Shown piece by piece: positions 34,040 through 43,115 of a DNA stretch of 48,512 bases; position 1 is the stretch's first letter, and each line of letters starts with the position of its first letter. Below the pieces are notes generated by a model, which saw only the letters and a program-made list of their open reading frames with translations, was not told the origin of the DNA and made no database searches. Both the position numbers and the translations under genes were made by a program. The stretch is from Caulobacteraceae bacterium. GTDB taxonomy: Bacteria > Pseudomonadota > Alphaproteobacteria > Caulobacterales > Caulobacteraceae. The stretch is taken from positions 1-48,512 of the forward strand of contig JAQGIW010000028.1 in NCBI GenBank assembly GCA_028290905.1. The letters are read 5' to 3'.

Positions 34040-35057
34040 TCGCCTCGCGACGGCGCGCCGGCGCGGCGCGAAACCAGGCGAGCAGGGGCTTTTCAACCCA
34101 GGCGCGGCCGGCGAGCCCCGCCGCGATCGAGGCGGCTATGGCGACCGGCAGGAACAGCCAGGGCCGGCCGTAGCCCAGGGTGTGGGCGACGAGGGCGGTG
34201 GCCGGCAGGTGCAGGATGTAGATGGCGTAGGAGGCGTCGCCCAGCACGAGCGCCGGCCGGGCCGCCCAGGCGGGCGCGCGAACCGCGCCGGGGCTCAGCT
34301 CCAGGCCGAGCGCCCCGGCGACGGTCAGGACGGCCGGGACTCCCCACAGCAGGGGTCGCCAGAGCTCGGTGAAGAGGCCGCCGGCCTGCACCGCGGTCCA
34401 CCAGGCCAGGGCGGCGAGGATCATCACCCAGCCCAGCCACCGCGGCGGCGCGAGGCCGTTCTCGACGGCGATCCCCAGGCACACGCCGGCCGCGAACTGC
34501 AGCAGCATCGGATTGGCCCCGAGGTAGTAGTAGGGGTCGGGCAGCAGGAAGCCGAAGGCGGTCACCGCGATCAGGGCGCCGACCACCAGGCGCCCGCGCC
34601 ACGCCCGCGGCCCCGCCAGCACTGCCGCGAAGATCCCATAGAACAGCGCCTCGTAATCGAGGCTCCAGCCCGGCGGCAGGGTCGGGAACGGCAGGCCGCG
34701 CGGGTCGAGGTGGGGGATGAAGGCCAGGGAGAGGGCGAGATGCCGCCATCCCGGCCGCACCTCGGGCAGGAAGGCCGGCCACACCAGGGCGAGGGCGAGA
34801 ACGCCGAGCGTCGCCAGCCAGTAGAGCGGCGCCACGCGGGTGAACCGCCGCCACAGGAAGGCGCCCGGCGCGACGTCCCGGCCCGTGGTCACATGCCACA
34901 TGACGACGCCGCTGATCACGAAGAATACGTCGACCCCCGCCCGCCCGACATCGAAGCCGCCCCGGTCCCACTGCAGAGCGTGGTAGGCGACCACCACCAC
35001 GGCGGCCAGGGCGCGTAGCGCCTGGATCGAGAGCAGAACCGGGGTCCCGCGGGGCAT
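34026..35057 (-). CDS. Acyltransferase 3 family membrane protein
   Basis: A 343-residue polytopic membrane protein of the OafA/acyltransferase-3 type. [20 protein letters not shown] contains the conserved Arg and His of the first helix, and [14 protein letters not shown] and [16 protein letters not shown] follow. About ten helices are visible. It transfers acyl groups to a surface polysaccharide or lipid; the acceptor is unknown. It converges on hemF. Confidence 0.9.
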   Translation of the reverse strand: MPRGTPVLLSIQALRALAAVVVVAYHALQWDRGGFDVGRAGVDVFFVISGVVMWHVTTGRDVAPGAFLWRRFTRVAPLYWLATLGVLALALVWPAFLPEVRPGWRHLALSLAFIPHLDPRGLPFPTLPPGWSLDYEALFYGIFAAVLAGPRAWRGRLVVGALIAVTAFGFLLPDPYYYLGANPMLLQFAAGVCLGIAVENGLAPPRWLGWVMILAALAWWTAVQAGGLFTELWRPLLWGVPAVLTVAGALGLELSPGAVRAPAWAARPALVLGDASYAIYILHLPATALVAHTLGYGRPWLFLPVAIAASIAAGLAGRAWVEKPLLAWFRAAPARRREAIRAI

Positions 35058-35097
35058 TCATTTCCCTTTCAGCTTGGCCTACCTATATGGCACGGCC

Positions 35098-36597
35098 ATG
35101 CCCTCCTGGCCCTCGATCCCCCGCCGCCTCCTGCTCGCTCTCGCCGGCGCCGGGGTGGGCCTCTCGGCCGCTCCGCGCGCCGCCTTCGCCGCTTCGGAGG
35201 GCGGGAGTCCCACGCCCGCCCCCGCGGTCCCATCAGCCATATGGACGGAATTCTTCAAGGGCCAGCGGATCTGGGCCTACGCCGACCGCCAGAGTCTGCG
35301 GCCGGGCGAGCCGCTGAACATCATGGCCGCCGGCGGCCCGGGGCAGCCGGTCCGCCGGGCGCGTCTGGAGGTGTTCCGCATCTCTTCCGGGGCTCCAATC
35401 CCGGTGTGGACCAGCGAATTCGCCGAGGTGCGCTATCGCGGGGCTACCCGCTCGGGCGCCGCCATCGGGCCGGGCTGGCCGCCGACCTTCGCGGGCATCG
35501 ACACCTCCGCCTGGGCCCCGGGCTGCTACTACGCCGATATCGTCGAGCAGACGACCGCGACCCGAGACGTGAAGGCCGTCTTCTGGGTGGTCACCAATCC
35601 AAGGCGCTCCGGTGCCGTCCTTCTCCGCCTGGGGACCAACACCTACCAGGCCTACAATCCGTGGGGCGGCCACAGCCTCTACCCCAACGACGACGACGAG
35701 AACCGCGGCCTCATCGTCTCCTTCGACCGGCCGACCGAGCCCAGCTTCTTCGAATACGACGTGTTCCTGGTCTCCTGGCTGGAGGGCCTCGCCGCCAGCC
35801 TGGGCGGGGTGGACTATGCGAGCAACTTCGATGTCCACGCCGACCCGACCCTCATCGAGCGCTACCCCCTGGTCGTCACCAGCGCTCACGATGAATACTG
35901 GAGCGGCGAGGAGCTCGACGCATTCCACCGGCGCATCTTCACGCTGGGGCGGAACACCGCCTTCCTGGGCGCCGACGCCGCCTACTGCCAGATCCGCTAC
36001 GGCGACCTCAACCGGGGGCCGGGGGCGCCGGAACTCGGCCGCCAGCTGGTCTGCTACAAGACCGCCGCCGACCCCATCGCCCTGCGCCCCGGCAAGGGCG
36101 ATCCGCGCCGGCTGGTCACCAACAACTTCCGCGCCGACGCGCGCCGTCCCGAGACCATGCTGATGGGCAGCGCCTATCAGAACTGGTTCCAGCCCGACGG
36201 GCCGCAGCGACCCTCCTACAAGGTGGCGCGCACGGATCTGCCGTTCTTCGCCGGCACGGGTTGGAAGACGGGCGACGTGGCCGCCGACGTCGTCGGCTAC
36301 GAGTGGGACAACCACGATCCCGACGGCGACGGCAAGCGGCTGTGGGACGCCGCCCGCTCCCTCGATCCGGCCATCGACCCGGCGACCATCAGCGTGCTCT
36401 TCCACGGCGAGGCGATGGCCGAAGACGGCAGCCGCGGCGTCGCCGAGGCGACCTATTTCCGGTCTCCCGCCGGCGCGCAGGTCTTCAACGCCGGCGCGGT
36501 CCGCTGGGCGTGGGGCTTGGGCAAGGAAGGCTTCGTGAGTCCGGCGTTCCAGAGGTTCAACGAGAACCTGATCCGCGCCCTCAGCCGCCGGACCTGA
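35098..36597 (+). CDS. Tat-secreted protein, N,N-dimethylformamidase beta-subunit-like
   Basis: A 499-residue protein. The N-terminus IPRRLLLALAGAGVGLSAAP is a Tat-like signal peptide. The body matches the large-subunit family of N,N-dimethylformamidase: YADRQSLRPGEPLNIMAAG, TNTYQAYNPWGGHSLY, VVTSAHDEYWSGEELDAF, NTAFLGADAAYCQIRY and VGYEWDNHDPDGDG. (Separate landmarks.) The small subunit is not adjacent, and most homologues are of unknown activity, so a formamidase reaction should not be assumed. The ATG at 35098 gives the cleanest signal peptide. Confidence 0.8.
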   Translation: MPSWPSIPRRLLLALAGAGVGLSAAPRAAFAASEGGSPTPAPAVPSAIWTEFFKGQRIWAYADRQSLRPGEPLNIMAAGGPGQPVRRARLEVFRISSGAPIPVWTSEFAEVRYRGATRSGAAIGPGWPPTFAGIDTSAWAPGCYYADIVEQTTATRDVKAVFWVVTNPRRSGAVLLRLGTNTYQAYNPWGGHSLYPNDDDENRGLIVSFDRPTEPSFFEYDVFLVSWLEGLAASLGGVDYASNFDVHADPTLIERYPLVVTSAHDEYWSGEELDAFHRRIFTLGRNTAFLGADAAYCQIRYGDLNRGPGAPELGRQLVCYKTAADPIALRPGKGDPRRLVTNNFRADARRPETMLMGSAYQNWFQPDGPQRPSYKVARTDLPFFAGTGWKTGDVAADVVGYEWDNHDPDGDGKRLWDAARSLDPAIDPATISVLFHGEAMAEDGSRGVAEATYFRSPAGAQVFNAGAVRWAWGLGKEGFVSPAFQRFNENLIRALSRRT

Positions 36598-36604
36598 GCC
36601 TCCT

Positions 36605-37024
36605 TCAGGCGTAGACTTGCGACGGCGGCGGGGTCCACGTCCTCGAGCGCGAAGCCCGGTCGGCGTCGGCGGCGATCCGCTTGTCGATGGCCGCGACGAT
36701 AAGGCGGGCGGCCCACTTGTGGGCGGTGAGCAGGTCGGAGGCGGCGGCCCCGGCGATGGGGATGGCGGATATCAGCGTCCGCCCGGTCATCAAGCCCGCC
36801 GCCAGCAACAGCGTCGAGGCCGGCACGCGGGCGCGGGCCCCCTGGACGAGCAGAAAGGCCGCCGCGCCGGAGCCGTAGAGCTCGCCGACCCCGGGGACCC
36901 AGCTGAGAACACCTTCGATCCCGAGGCTGAAAGGGCCAACGCGGACCAGCCCGTCGGAGAGCCGGCCGATCAGGGCGACACTCGCGCGGATGGCGCGAAG
37001 ATCGGAATCCAGGAACTTGGACAT
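36605..37024 (-). CDS. DUF4112 domain protein
   Basis: A 139-residue membrane-associated protein of the DUF4112 family. It has a central pair of hydrophobic segments (AAAFLLVQGARARVPASTLL, AGLMTGRTLISAIPIAGAAA) preceded by the typical SWVPGVGELYG, and DLLTAHKWAARLIVAAIDKR near the end. (Separate landmarks.) Function unknown. It converges on the dimethylformamidase-like gene with only 7 bases between the stops. Confidence 0.85.
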   Translation of the reverse strand: MSKFLDSDLRAIRASVALIGRLSDGLVRVGPFSLGIEGVLSWVPGVGELYGSGAAAFLLVQGARARVPASTLLLAAGLMTGRTLISAIPIAGAAASDLLTAHKWAARLIVAAIDKRIAADADRASRSRTWTPPPSQVYA

Positions 37025-37129
37025 ACGCTACCTAACTCCGTGCGGCGGACCCGTGACTTCGCAAACGCATCAGAGGTGGTATCGGTCCACCGCCGTCGCC
37101 AGCGTCTGACAGATTCGTGAAGAGGTGGA

Positions 37130-37172
37130 GCGCGTTCCGAAAAGTGGAGACCGGTTTTCTGAACAAACGCGC
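37130..37172. repeat. Alphaproteobacterial intergenic palindrome
   Basis: GCGCGTTCCGAAAAGTGGAG, then ACCGGTTTTCTGAACAAACG. GCGCGTT and AACGCGC form the outer arms, and CCGAAAA with GGTTTTC the inner arms. It is the type of repeat (CCGAAAAGTGG...CCGGTTTTC) scattered widely through alphaproteobacterial genomes. Confidence 0.7.
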
Positions 37173-37184
37173 GCGCGAGCCGGC

Positions 37185-37568
37185 CTAGGGGGCGTAGCTG
37201 CTGCGCGCCTTGATCCCCCAGTGGCCGCCCTCGCGCGTCACCACATAGATGGAGTCGAACCCGCCGATCACGCTGCCGTCGGCGCGATAGCGCGTGAAGC
37301 GGGTGTCGAAGTGCACCTTGTCGGGGCCGCTGTGGATCACCTCGCGGCGCTCCCAGGCCGAATGGCCCCACTCGGCCAGCGCCCCGGTCTGGAACATCGC
37401 CGGCTTGTGATGGCCCCGCTCGATCAGGGTAAGGGTGTTGGAAGCCAGGCGGACGCTCGGGAAGTTGAAGGTCGTCTCAAAGGCCTCGACATCGCGGGCG
37501 TTGAACGCCGCCATGAAGTCGTCCAGGCAGCGCATGGCCGCGGCGATCTCGGCGATGTGTTCCGTCAT
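37185..37568 (-). CDS. NTF2/SnoaL-like protein
   Basis: A 127-residue protein: MRCLDDFMAAFNARDVEAFE, TFNFPSVRLASNTLTLIERG, TRFTRYRADGSVIGGFDSIY, VVTREGGHWGIKARSS. (Consecutive landmarks.) The pattern is a SnoaL-like cone fold of unknown function. The ATG at 37568 is chosen because GAAGGAGCAACC precedes it. It is not similar in sequence to the two NTF2-like proteins in the first 15 kb. Confidence 0.78.
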   Translation of the reverse strand: MTEHIAEIAAAMRCLDDFMAAFNARDVEAFETTFNFPSVRLASNTLTLIERGHHKPAMFQTGALAEWGHSAWERREVIHSGPDKVHFDTRFTRYRADGSVIGGFDSIYVVTREGGHWGIKARSSYAP

Positions 37569-37663
37569 GGTTGCTCCTTCGCCCTCCTGAAGCTGGAGGC
37601 TAGGGCGTTCGCCGCCGAAATGGGAACTGGTTCGGCGATCGGCGAACGCTCCAGTGTATGACT

Positions 37664-37717
37664 CTAGCGCAAACCATCGCCATCCAGGTGATTCCACCTG
37701 GATGGTGTTTGCGCTAG
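37664..37717. repeat. Long hairpin at the end of the FAD oxidoreductase gene
   Basis: CTAGCGCAAAC pairs with GTTTGCGCTAG, and CATCCAGGTG with CACCTGGATG, around a 4-base ATTC loop. The palindrome belongs to a type common between alphaproteobacterial genes. Its right end includes the stop codon of the oxidoreductase, so it may act as that gene's terminator or protect its mRNA. Confidence 0.7.
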
Positions 37718-38874
37718 TCGCTGGAGCGGGGAGCCGCCAGGGGCGCGGAGGCCGTCTCGCTCCCGTAGAGCGCCCCGATCACCTCCTCGGCGATGGCGAA
37801 GGCTGTCGACGCCCCCGTGCCGCTCGTCACCATCACCAGGCGGATGGCCGGTGCGGGCGCGTCGACGAACATCGCCATCCCCTCGGCGGAGGCGTAGGTC
37901 CCGCTCCATCGCTCCACCACCGGCGGAGGCTCGAGGCCGAGGGCCTCGCGAAACGCTTGCAGGATCAGGGCCTCCACGCGCGCGCTCATGAACGGTTCGG
38001 CGGCCGGGCCATAGTGGTGGGAATCGCCCACGACGAGCGTCCCGTCGGCGCTCTGGGTGACGATCAGGTGCACGCCGTGGGCGAGGGCTTCGGCATGGCT
38101 ACGCGCCAACGCCGCCCGCAGCGCCGCCGCCTCCGGCAGGGCCGCGTAGCCCAGGTAGCGCACCAGGCCGAGGTCCGACATGATCGCCCCGGGCAGGCGG
38201 AAACCCGGATCGGCAAGGCGAAGCATGCTGAGCGTGCAGCGGCTGACCCGGTGGGCGGCGATGCGGTCGGGACAAAGCGTCGCCAGGTCATCGCCCGGAC
38301 AGACGACGACCGCCTCGGCCTCCACCGGTCCGCGCGAGGTCTGGAGCCGGGGCGGTTCGGCCGAGAGCACGGCGGCGCCGTACTGGAACGCTACCCCCCA
38401 GGCCTCCTGAAGCCAGGCCGCGAGACGCGGGATGGCCAGGCGCGATTCCACCCTCAGGTCATGGGGACTGTGGAGCACGCCAGCGAGGCCGTCGTTGGGG
38501 AAGGGCAGGGCGGCCCGCTCGTCCGGCTCCAGCAGCCGGCAGCCCTGCCCCATCTCGGTGCCGAGGAACGCCCGCACGACGGCAAGGGCGAGGGGATGGC
38601 GCAGGCTCACCAGCAGGCCCGTCTGCTCGATGGCGATCCCTGCCTGGGGTGCGACCGCGGCCCAGATGTCCCGCGAGCGCCGGGCCCTGCGCCAGGTCGC
38701 GCCGCGCTCCTGGCCGGTGACGGTGACGAAACCGAAGTTGCGGATAGAGGCCCCGGTCGCGCGCGGCTCCCGCTCGATCACCACCACCCGCTTCCCCAGG
38801 CGGGCGGCCGCAAAGGCGTGGGCCAGGCCGACGATTCCCGCGCCGACGACGGCCAGATCAAAGGGTCGTGGCAC
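37714..38874 (-). CDS. FAD-dependent oxidoreductase (DAO family, TIGR03364-like)
   Basis: A 386-residue flavoprotein of the D-amino acid oxidase superfamily. DLAVVGAGIVGLAHAFAAAR binds FAD, ATGASIRNFGFVTVTGQ is the typical second motif, and MVTSGTGASTAFAIAEEVIG closes the FAD site. The IRNFGF motif points to the TIGR03364 group, which in other bacteria is linked to aminophosphonate degradation; no phosphonate gene is nearby, so the substrate stays open. Confidence 0.82.
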   Translation of the reverse strand: MPRPFDLAVVGAGIVGLAHAFAAARLGKRVVVIEREPRATGASIRNFGFVTVTGQERGATWRRARRSRDIWAAVAPQAGIAIEQTGLLVSLRHPLALAVVRAFLGTEMGQGCRLLEPDERAALPFPNDGLAGVLHSPHDLRVESRLAIPRLAAWLQEAWGVAFQYGAAVLSAEPPRLQTSRGPVEAEAVVVCPGDDLATLCPDRIAAHRVSRCTLSMLRLADPGFRLPGAIMSDLGLVRYLGYAALPEAAALRAALARSHAEALAHGVHLIVTQSADGTLVVGDSHHYGPAAEPFMSARVEALILQAFREALGLEPPPVVERWSGTYASAEGMAMFVDAPAPAIRLVMVTSGTGASTAFAIAEEVIGALYGSETASAPLAAPRSSD

Positions 38875-39208
38875 GGCTTCGCGCGACTCTTACAGAAAAA
38901 TAATCGTGGGACGTATTGACGCAACGACCCGCGGACAACACATCTGCGTTGTCCGCGGGTATCCCCCCCGTTCTCGCGGCATAACTGGCCCGGCGGAGTG
39001 ACTAACTCGCCGGGCCACTTTTTTCGAAACTGACACAATGAGCAAGAGCCGACGTAGGTTTTGCCGAACTCGGCGCGCCGGCGTGTCGCAAAAGCCACAG
39101 GGTTTCGGGTGTTGGGGGGTGTGTCCGACCCGGCCTGGTGCTCGAAAACCCGTTTAGAACGAGTTACTTACGACGGCCGTCCGCGCGGCCGTTTTATCCG
39201 TCGGCCGG
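38875..39208. other. Intergenic region with two strong hairpins
   Basis: A 334-base gap between two minus-strand genes. It contains the hairpin pair at 38927-39024. The rest (39025-39208) shows no supported gene. Confidence 0.5.
38927..39024 (+). ncRNA. Candidate small RNA: stem-loop, C-rich linker, intrinsic terminator
   Basis: Stem 1 is ACCCGCGGACAAC with its exact complement (38927-38960, 8-base loop). A linker follows with ATCCCCCCCG. Stem 2 is TGGCCCGGCG with its exact complement (38986-39017), followed by six T residues, a canonical terminator on the plus strand. No plus-strand gene is near, so the terminator probably ends an independent short RNA. The C-run could pair with ribosome sites. 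No clear promoter was found, so the 5' end is unknown. Confidence 0.45.
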
Positions 39209-40990
39209 TCAGGCGCCGAGCGCCACCGCATGAAGCCGCGCATACGCCCCGCCGATCGCGAGCAGCTCCCGGTGCCGCCCCTGCTCGATCACCTGGCCGT
39301 CCTCGAACACCAGGATCCGGTCCGCCCCCCAGATGGTGGACAGGCGATGGGCGATGACGATCGTCGTGCGCCCCGCCATCAGCGCCTCGCTGGCCGCCTG
39401 CACCTGCGCCTCGGTCTCCACATCGAGGGACGACGTCGCTTCGTCCAGCACCAGGATCGGCGCGTCCGCCAGGAAGGCGCGGGCCAGCGCCACCCGCTGG
39501 CGCTCGCTGCCGGAGAGCTTCACGCCGCGCTCGCCCACCAGGGTCTCGTAGCCCCTGGGCAGGGCCGTGATGAAGTCGTGGGCCCGCGCCCGCCGCGCGG
39601 CCAGGGCGATCTCCTCCATCGAGGCGTCCGGGCGTCCATAGGCGATGTTCTCGACGATCGTCCGATGGAACAGCGCCGGATCCTGCGGCACCACGGCGAT
39701 CGCGCGCCTGAGGCTCCCCTGCGTGAGCTGGGCGACGTCCTGGCCGTCGATGAGGATGCGGCCGCCCTGAATATCGTAGAGCCGCTGGACGAGCTTGACG
39801 AAGGTCGACTTGCCCGACCCCGTCGGACCGACCAGCGCCAAGCGCTCTCGGGGGGCGATTTTCAGCGAGAACCGGTCGTAGATCGGGGCGCCCGCCGACT
39901 TGTAGCGGAAGGTCACCTCCTCGAAGACCACCTCGCCCCGCCCGGCGACGAAGGCCGTCGCGCCGGGCCTGTCGGCCACCTGCGGCTCGGTGCGGGCGAA
40001 CCGCGCGACGTCCTCGACGTCCGCCAGTCCGCGCTGGGCCATGCGGATGTTGTCGCCGATGTTGCGCAGATAGCCGCTCATCACCAGGAAAGAGGTGATC
40101 ACGAAGGCGACGTCGCCCGCGGCGCCCTCGCCGCGGGTCCAGCGCAGGATCATGAGGCCGGTAAGGCCGGCCTGCAGGGCCGTCAACATCAGGTTCTGCA
40201 CCAGCCACACGTCGAGGTAGCGGTTCCACGTGGAGATCACGGCCTGGCGCCAGTCGGTGGTGATCGCCCCGATGCGGGCCTCCTCGCGCGCCTCCGCGCC
40301 GAAGCTCTTCACCGTCGGGTTTGAGGCGATCGAATCGGCCAGGGCGCCGCCGATGCGCGAATCCATGGCCACGGACCGGCGCTGGGCCTGGCGCACGTAG
40401 ACGTTCGAGAGGGCGATGTTGGAGGCTATGTAGACCGCCACCATGGCCAGCGAGAATCCGCCGACCAGCGGCCAACGCAGCATCATCTGCACCGACAGCC
40501 CGATCAGGACCAGCAGGGCCGGCCCGATCCAGATGACGATCGCGTCGGCGACGGTGTCATAGCCCCATATGGCCCGCGAGAGCCGCCTGACCGTCGCGCC
40601 GGCGAAGGTGTCGCCGTGCCAGTCGGCGGAAAACGCCTGGACCCGTTTGAAGCCCTCGTCGGTCATCTCCTTCATGGTCCGGGCCGCGAGGGGATTCCAG
40701 AACCGTCCCGAAAAGTTGCGCAGGGCGGCGAGGGCGATGGAGACCGCCACGAAGAAGGCCCACGCGCGCCAGGCGTTGGCGGGGCGCGCCGGTCCGGCGA
40801 CGGCGGCGTCCACCAGGGCCTGCGCGGCCCGGGGCACCAGGAGTTCGACGCCGATGGCGGCGAGGGTGAAGAGGACGGTTCCCGCAATCAGCGCCGGTCG
40901 ACGCCGCCAGTAGCCCAGGATGAACGCCAGCACCTGCCCGTTGCTCAGCACGCGCCGGCGGCTCCGCTCGTCGTCTTCGTCCTGTTCCAT
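39209..40990 (-). CDS. ABC transporter, fused permease and ATPase
   Basis: A 593-residue half-transporter. The N-terminal six-helix membrane domain (about residues 25-320) is followed by the nucleotide-binding domain: Walker A GPTGSGKSTF, ABC signature LSGSERQRVALARA, Walker B ILVLDEATSSLD and the switch His in IVIAHRLSTIWGAD. It probably works as a homodimeric exporter of a lipid or hydrophobic compound; substrate unknown. The signature reads LSGSE in place of LSGGQ, which is tolerated in exporters. The start at the ATG at 40990 is uncertain; a GTG at 41020 would add 10 residues. Confidence 0.9.
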   Translation of the reverse strand: MEQDEDDERSRRRVLSNGQVLAFILGYWRRRPALIAGTVLFTLAAIGVELLVPRAAQALVDAAVAGPARPANAWRAWAFFVAVSIALAALRNFSGRFWNPLAARTMKEMTDEGFKRVQAFSADWHGDTFAGATVRRLSRAIWGYDTVADAIVIWIGPALLVLIGLSVQMMLRWPLVGGFSLAMVAVYIASNIALSNVYVRQAQRRSVAMDSRIGGALADSIASNPTVKSFGAEAREEARIGAITTDWRQAVISTWNRYLDVWLVQNLMLTALQAGLTGLMILRWTRGEGAAGDVAFVITSFLVMSGYLRNIGDNIRMAQRGLADVEDVARFARTEPQVADRPGATAFVAGRGEVVFEEVTFRYKSAGAPIYDRFSLKIAPRERLALVGPTGSGKSTFVKLVQRLYDIQGGRILIDGQDVAQLTQGSLRRAIAVVPQDPALFHRTIVENIAYGRPDASMEEIALAARRARAHDFITALPRGYETLVGERGVKLSGSERQRVALARAFLADAPILVLDEATSSLDVETEAQVQAASEALMAGRTTIVIAHRLSTIWGADRILVFEDGQVIEQGRHRELLAIGGAYARLHAVALGA

Positions 40991-41125
40991 GGCGGGGGCG
41001 CCTGAAAATCGGGCGTTCACATAATCGTGTTTTCAGGACGAGGAGAGGGGGGCGGCGAGATTTCCCAGGCCGATGGTGCAAAAGCCACAAGCCATACGCC
41101 GTCAGACCGAAGAGCCTCGAGCCCC

Positions 41126-42121
41126 GTGACCACGCCGCTCCCCGACGCCGCGCCGACCAACTGGGTCGACCGTCTCGCGCCGGCCGGATGGCGCCCATGG
41201 CTGAAGCTGGCCCGCCTCGACCGGCCCACCGGGGTCTGGCTGCTGATGTTGCCGGGATGGCAGGGAATCGCCCTGGCCGGCGCCAGCCGCGGGGAGGGGC
41301 CGGACCTGCGCCTGCTGGTCCTCTTCGCGGCGGGATCGGCGCTGATGCGCGCGGCCGGCTGCGCCTTCAACGACATCGTCGATCGGGACTTCGACGCCAG
41401 GGTGGCGCGCACATCGGGCCGTCCGATCCCTTCGGGCCAGATCACCGTGCGGGGGGCCTGGATCTTCCTCGTCGCCTGCGCCCTCGGCGGACTGGCGATT
41501 CTGCTCAGCCTCGACCTCCTCGCCTTCTACCTGGGCGTCGCCTCTCTGGGGCTGGTGGCGGCCTATCCTTTCATGAAGCGGATCACCTGGTGGCCGCAGG
41601 CGTGGCTGGGCCTCACGTTCAACTGGGGCGCCCTGATGGGCTATGCGGCGGCGATGGGCGGGCCGCCCGTGATCTTCGTCCTGCGGGTGCTGGCCGGCGC
41701 CGGTCTCCGAGGCGCCGACGTGCAGGCGACCACGGCGCCGCTGCCCTGGCCGCCGGTCCTGCTCTACCTGTCCGGCGTGCTGTGGACCCTCGGCTACGAC
41801 ACGGTCTACGCCCTGCAGGACATGGAGGACGACGCCCTCATCGGCGTGAAGTCGTCCGCCTTGCGGCTCGGGGTCGCGGCGCCGCGCGCGGTGACCGCCT
41901 TCTATGCCGCCAGCCTCGCCGTGGTGCTATCGGCCGGTTGGCTGGCCGGCCTCGGGCCCCTGTTCACCCTGGGCGCCCTGGCGTTCGGGGCGCAGCTCGC
42001 CTGGCAGGCCCGGCGCCTGCGTCTCGGCGATCCGGTCCTCGCCCTCACGATCTTCAAGTCCAACACGATCGCCGGCCTGATCCTCTTCACCGCCCTGGCG
42101 GCCGGCGCCTGGAGACCGTAG
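41126..42121 (+). CDS. ubiA: 4-hydroxybenzoate polyprenyltransferase
   Basis: A 331-residue membrane prenyltransferase that joins a polyprenyl chain to 4-hydroxybenzoate in ubiquinone synthesis. The first Asp-rich motif is NDIVDRDFDARVARTSGRPI, the second is YALQDMEDDALIGVKSSALR. About eight helices. The ring-substrate motif GWQGIALA lies in the first helix. The start is a GTG at 41126 with a weak AGAG site, because no ATG gives a sensible N-terminus. It diverges from the ABC transporter. Confidence 0.92.
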   Translation: MTTPLPDAAPTNWVDRLAPAGWRPWLKLARLDRPTGVWLLMLPGWQGIALAGASRGEGPDLRLLVLFAAGSALMRAAGCAFNDIVDRDFDARVARTSGRPIPSGQITVRGAWIFLVACALGGLAILLSLDLLAFYLGVASLGLVAAYPFMKRITWWPQAWLGLTFNWGALMGYAAAMGGPPVIFVLRVLAGAGLRGADVQATTAPLPWPPVLLYLSGVLWTLGYDTVYALQDMEDDALIGVKSSALRLGVAAPRAVTAFYAASLAVVLSAGWLAGLGPLFTLGALAFGAQLAWQARRLRLGDPVLALTIFKSNTIAGLILFTALAAGAWRP

Positions 42122-42135
42122 CGCAGAGGCCCCCA

Positions 42136-42275
42136 CCCCGCTCATCCCCGCGAAAGCGGGGACCCAGTCCTGTCCAGCTTGGCGCGAAATAACTCTTTGG
42201 CGCCCGTCAGTTACCCAAGGCAGGCCCGCTATCCCTGGACACTGCTGGGTCCCGCTTTAGCGGGGATGAGCGGGG
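42136..42275. repeat. 140-bp element with 41-bp inverted ends
   Basis: The left end CCCCGCTCATCCCCGCGAAA, then GCGGGGACCCAG, is repeated inverted at the right (42235-42275) with few mismatches. Each end is itself a hairpin around GCGAAAGC or CTTTAG. The inner 57 bases carry no gene. This looks like a small non-autonomous palindromic element of the kind frequent in alphaproteobacteria, sitting between convergent ubiA and the ThuA gene. Confidence 0.7.
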
Positions 42276-42283
42276 TGTGTGTT

Positions 42284-43105
42284 CTATCCCTTTGCCCAGG
42301 CCAGGGCCTCGGGGGAGCACACCCAGCGGATGGCGTTCTCGACCAGCCGCCGGTAGTGGGCGTTCTCATAGGTGGGCGGCCCGTCGCCCGGTTGCAGATA
42401 GACCAGCGGGCTTTTGCGGGCGCGCTTCACCCAGCCGACCAGGTTCGAGCCATCGGGGTGGCTCCAGCCTTCGTTGGCGTACATCTGGCCGTTCACCGCC
42501 AGGGTCGCCGAATAGAACCCATCCCGCGTGAAAGTCGCGTCGGACGCCAGCAGAGGGTGGATGAGGTCCTCGAACACCTCGCTCAGGTAGAGCTCGTCCG
42601 TAAGGCGGAAACGCTCCGGCAGGCCCGCCGTCACCGCGTGGGCGGGATCGAGCACCGTCACCCCGTGGTCGACATCGTGGCGATAGCCGGAATCGGGGCG
42701 CTCGGCGCCGCGCAGCGGCCCCGCCCGGTAGAGGAAACGGCCGCCGAGCAATTCGGCGTACTCCGGCCAGGCGGGCCAGCCGGCGATGGCGTGGTGCAGG
42801 GCGACGACGCCCTTCCCCTGATCCAACAGCGCCAGGAGGCCCGCCTTGAAGTCCGGTTCGGGCTCGACATAGCCGGGGCGTTCGGGGGCGGCGAAGTTCA
42901 GGCCCGGCATGTCGTAGAGCACCAGGGCGTCGTACCCCCGCATGCCGTCCGGGCTCATCAGCCGCTGCACGGCCGGCTGTTCCACCAGGGTGCAGGCGAT
43001 CCCCGGCAGGGTGTCGAAGATCGCCATGAACGGGTCGCGCAGATAGGGGTGTCCCTTGGCCGCCACCACGACGTTCAGCGGTTCGCCGTAGCGGATGGCG
43101 GGCAT
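42284..43105 (-). CDS. ThuA-like domain protein
   Basis: A 273-residue protein with the glutamine-amidotransferase-like ThuA fold: PYLRDPFMAIFDTLPGIACT, DALVLYDMPGLNFAAPE, KGVVALHHAIAGWPAWPEYA, GGRFLY, FRLTDELYLSEVFED and SPLVYLQPGDG. (Separate landmarks.) ThuA was first named from trehalose utilisation genes, but most members have no proven activity. It is the last gene of the minus-strand operon that starts at 48021, 10 bases after the oxidoreductase gene. Confidence 0.88.
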   Translation of the reverse strand: MPAIRYGEPLNVVVAAKGHPYLRDPFMAIFDTLPGIACTLVEQPAVQRLMSPDGMRGYDALVLYDMPGLNFAAPERPGYVEPEPDFKAGLLALLDQGKGVVALHHAIAGWPAWPEYAELLGGRFLYRAGPLRGAERPDSGYRHDVDHGVTVLDPAHAVTAGLPERFRLTDELYLSEVFEDLIHPLLASDATFTRDGFYSATLAVNGQMYANEGWSHPDGSNLVGWVKRARKSPLVYLQPGDGPPTYENAHYRRLVENAIRWVCSPEALAWAKG

Positions 43106-43115
43106 GGCGCGCGCC

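Noticed and set aside
32810-34096. 428-codon minus-strand frame opposite trmL and hemF
   Set aside because: Shadow of two conserved enzymes.
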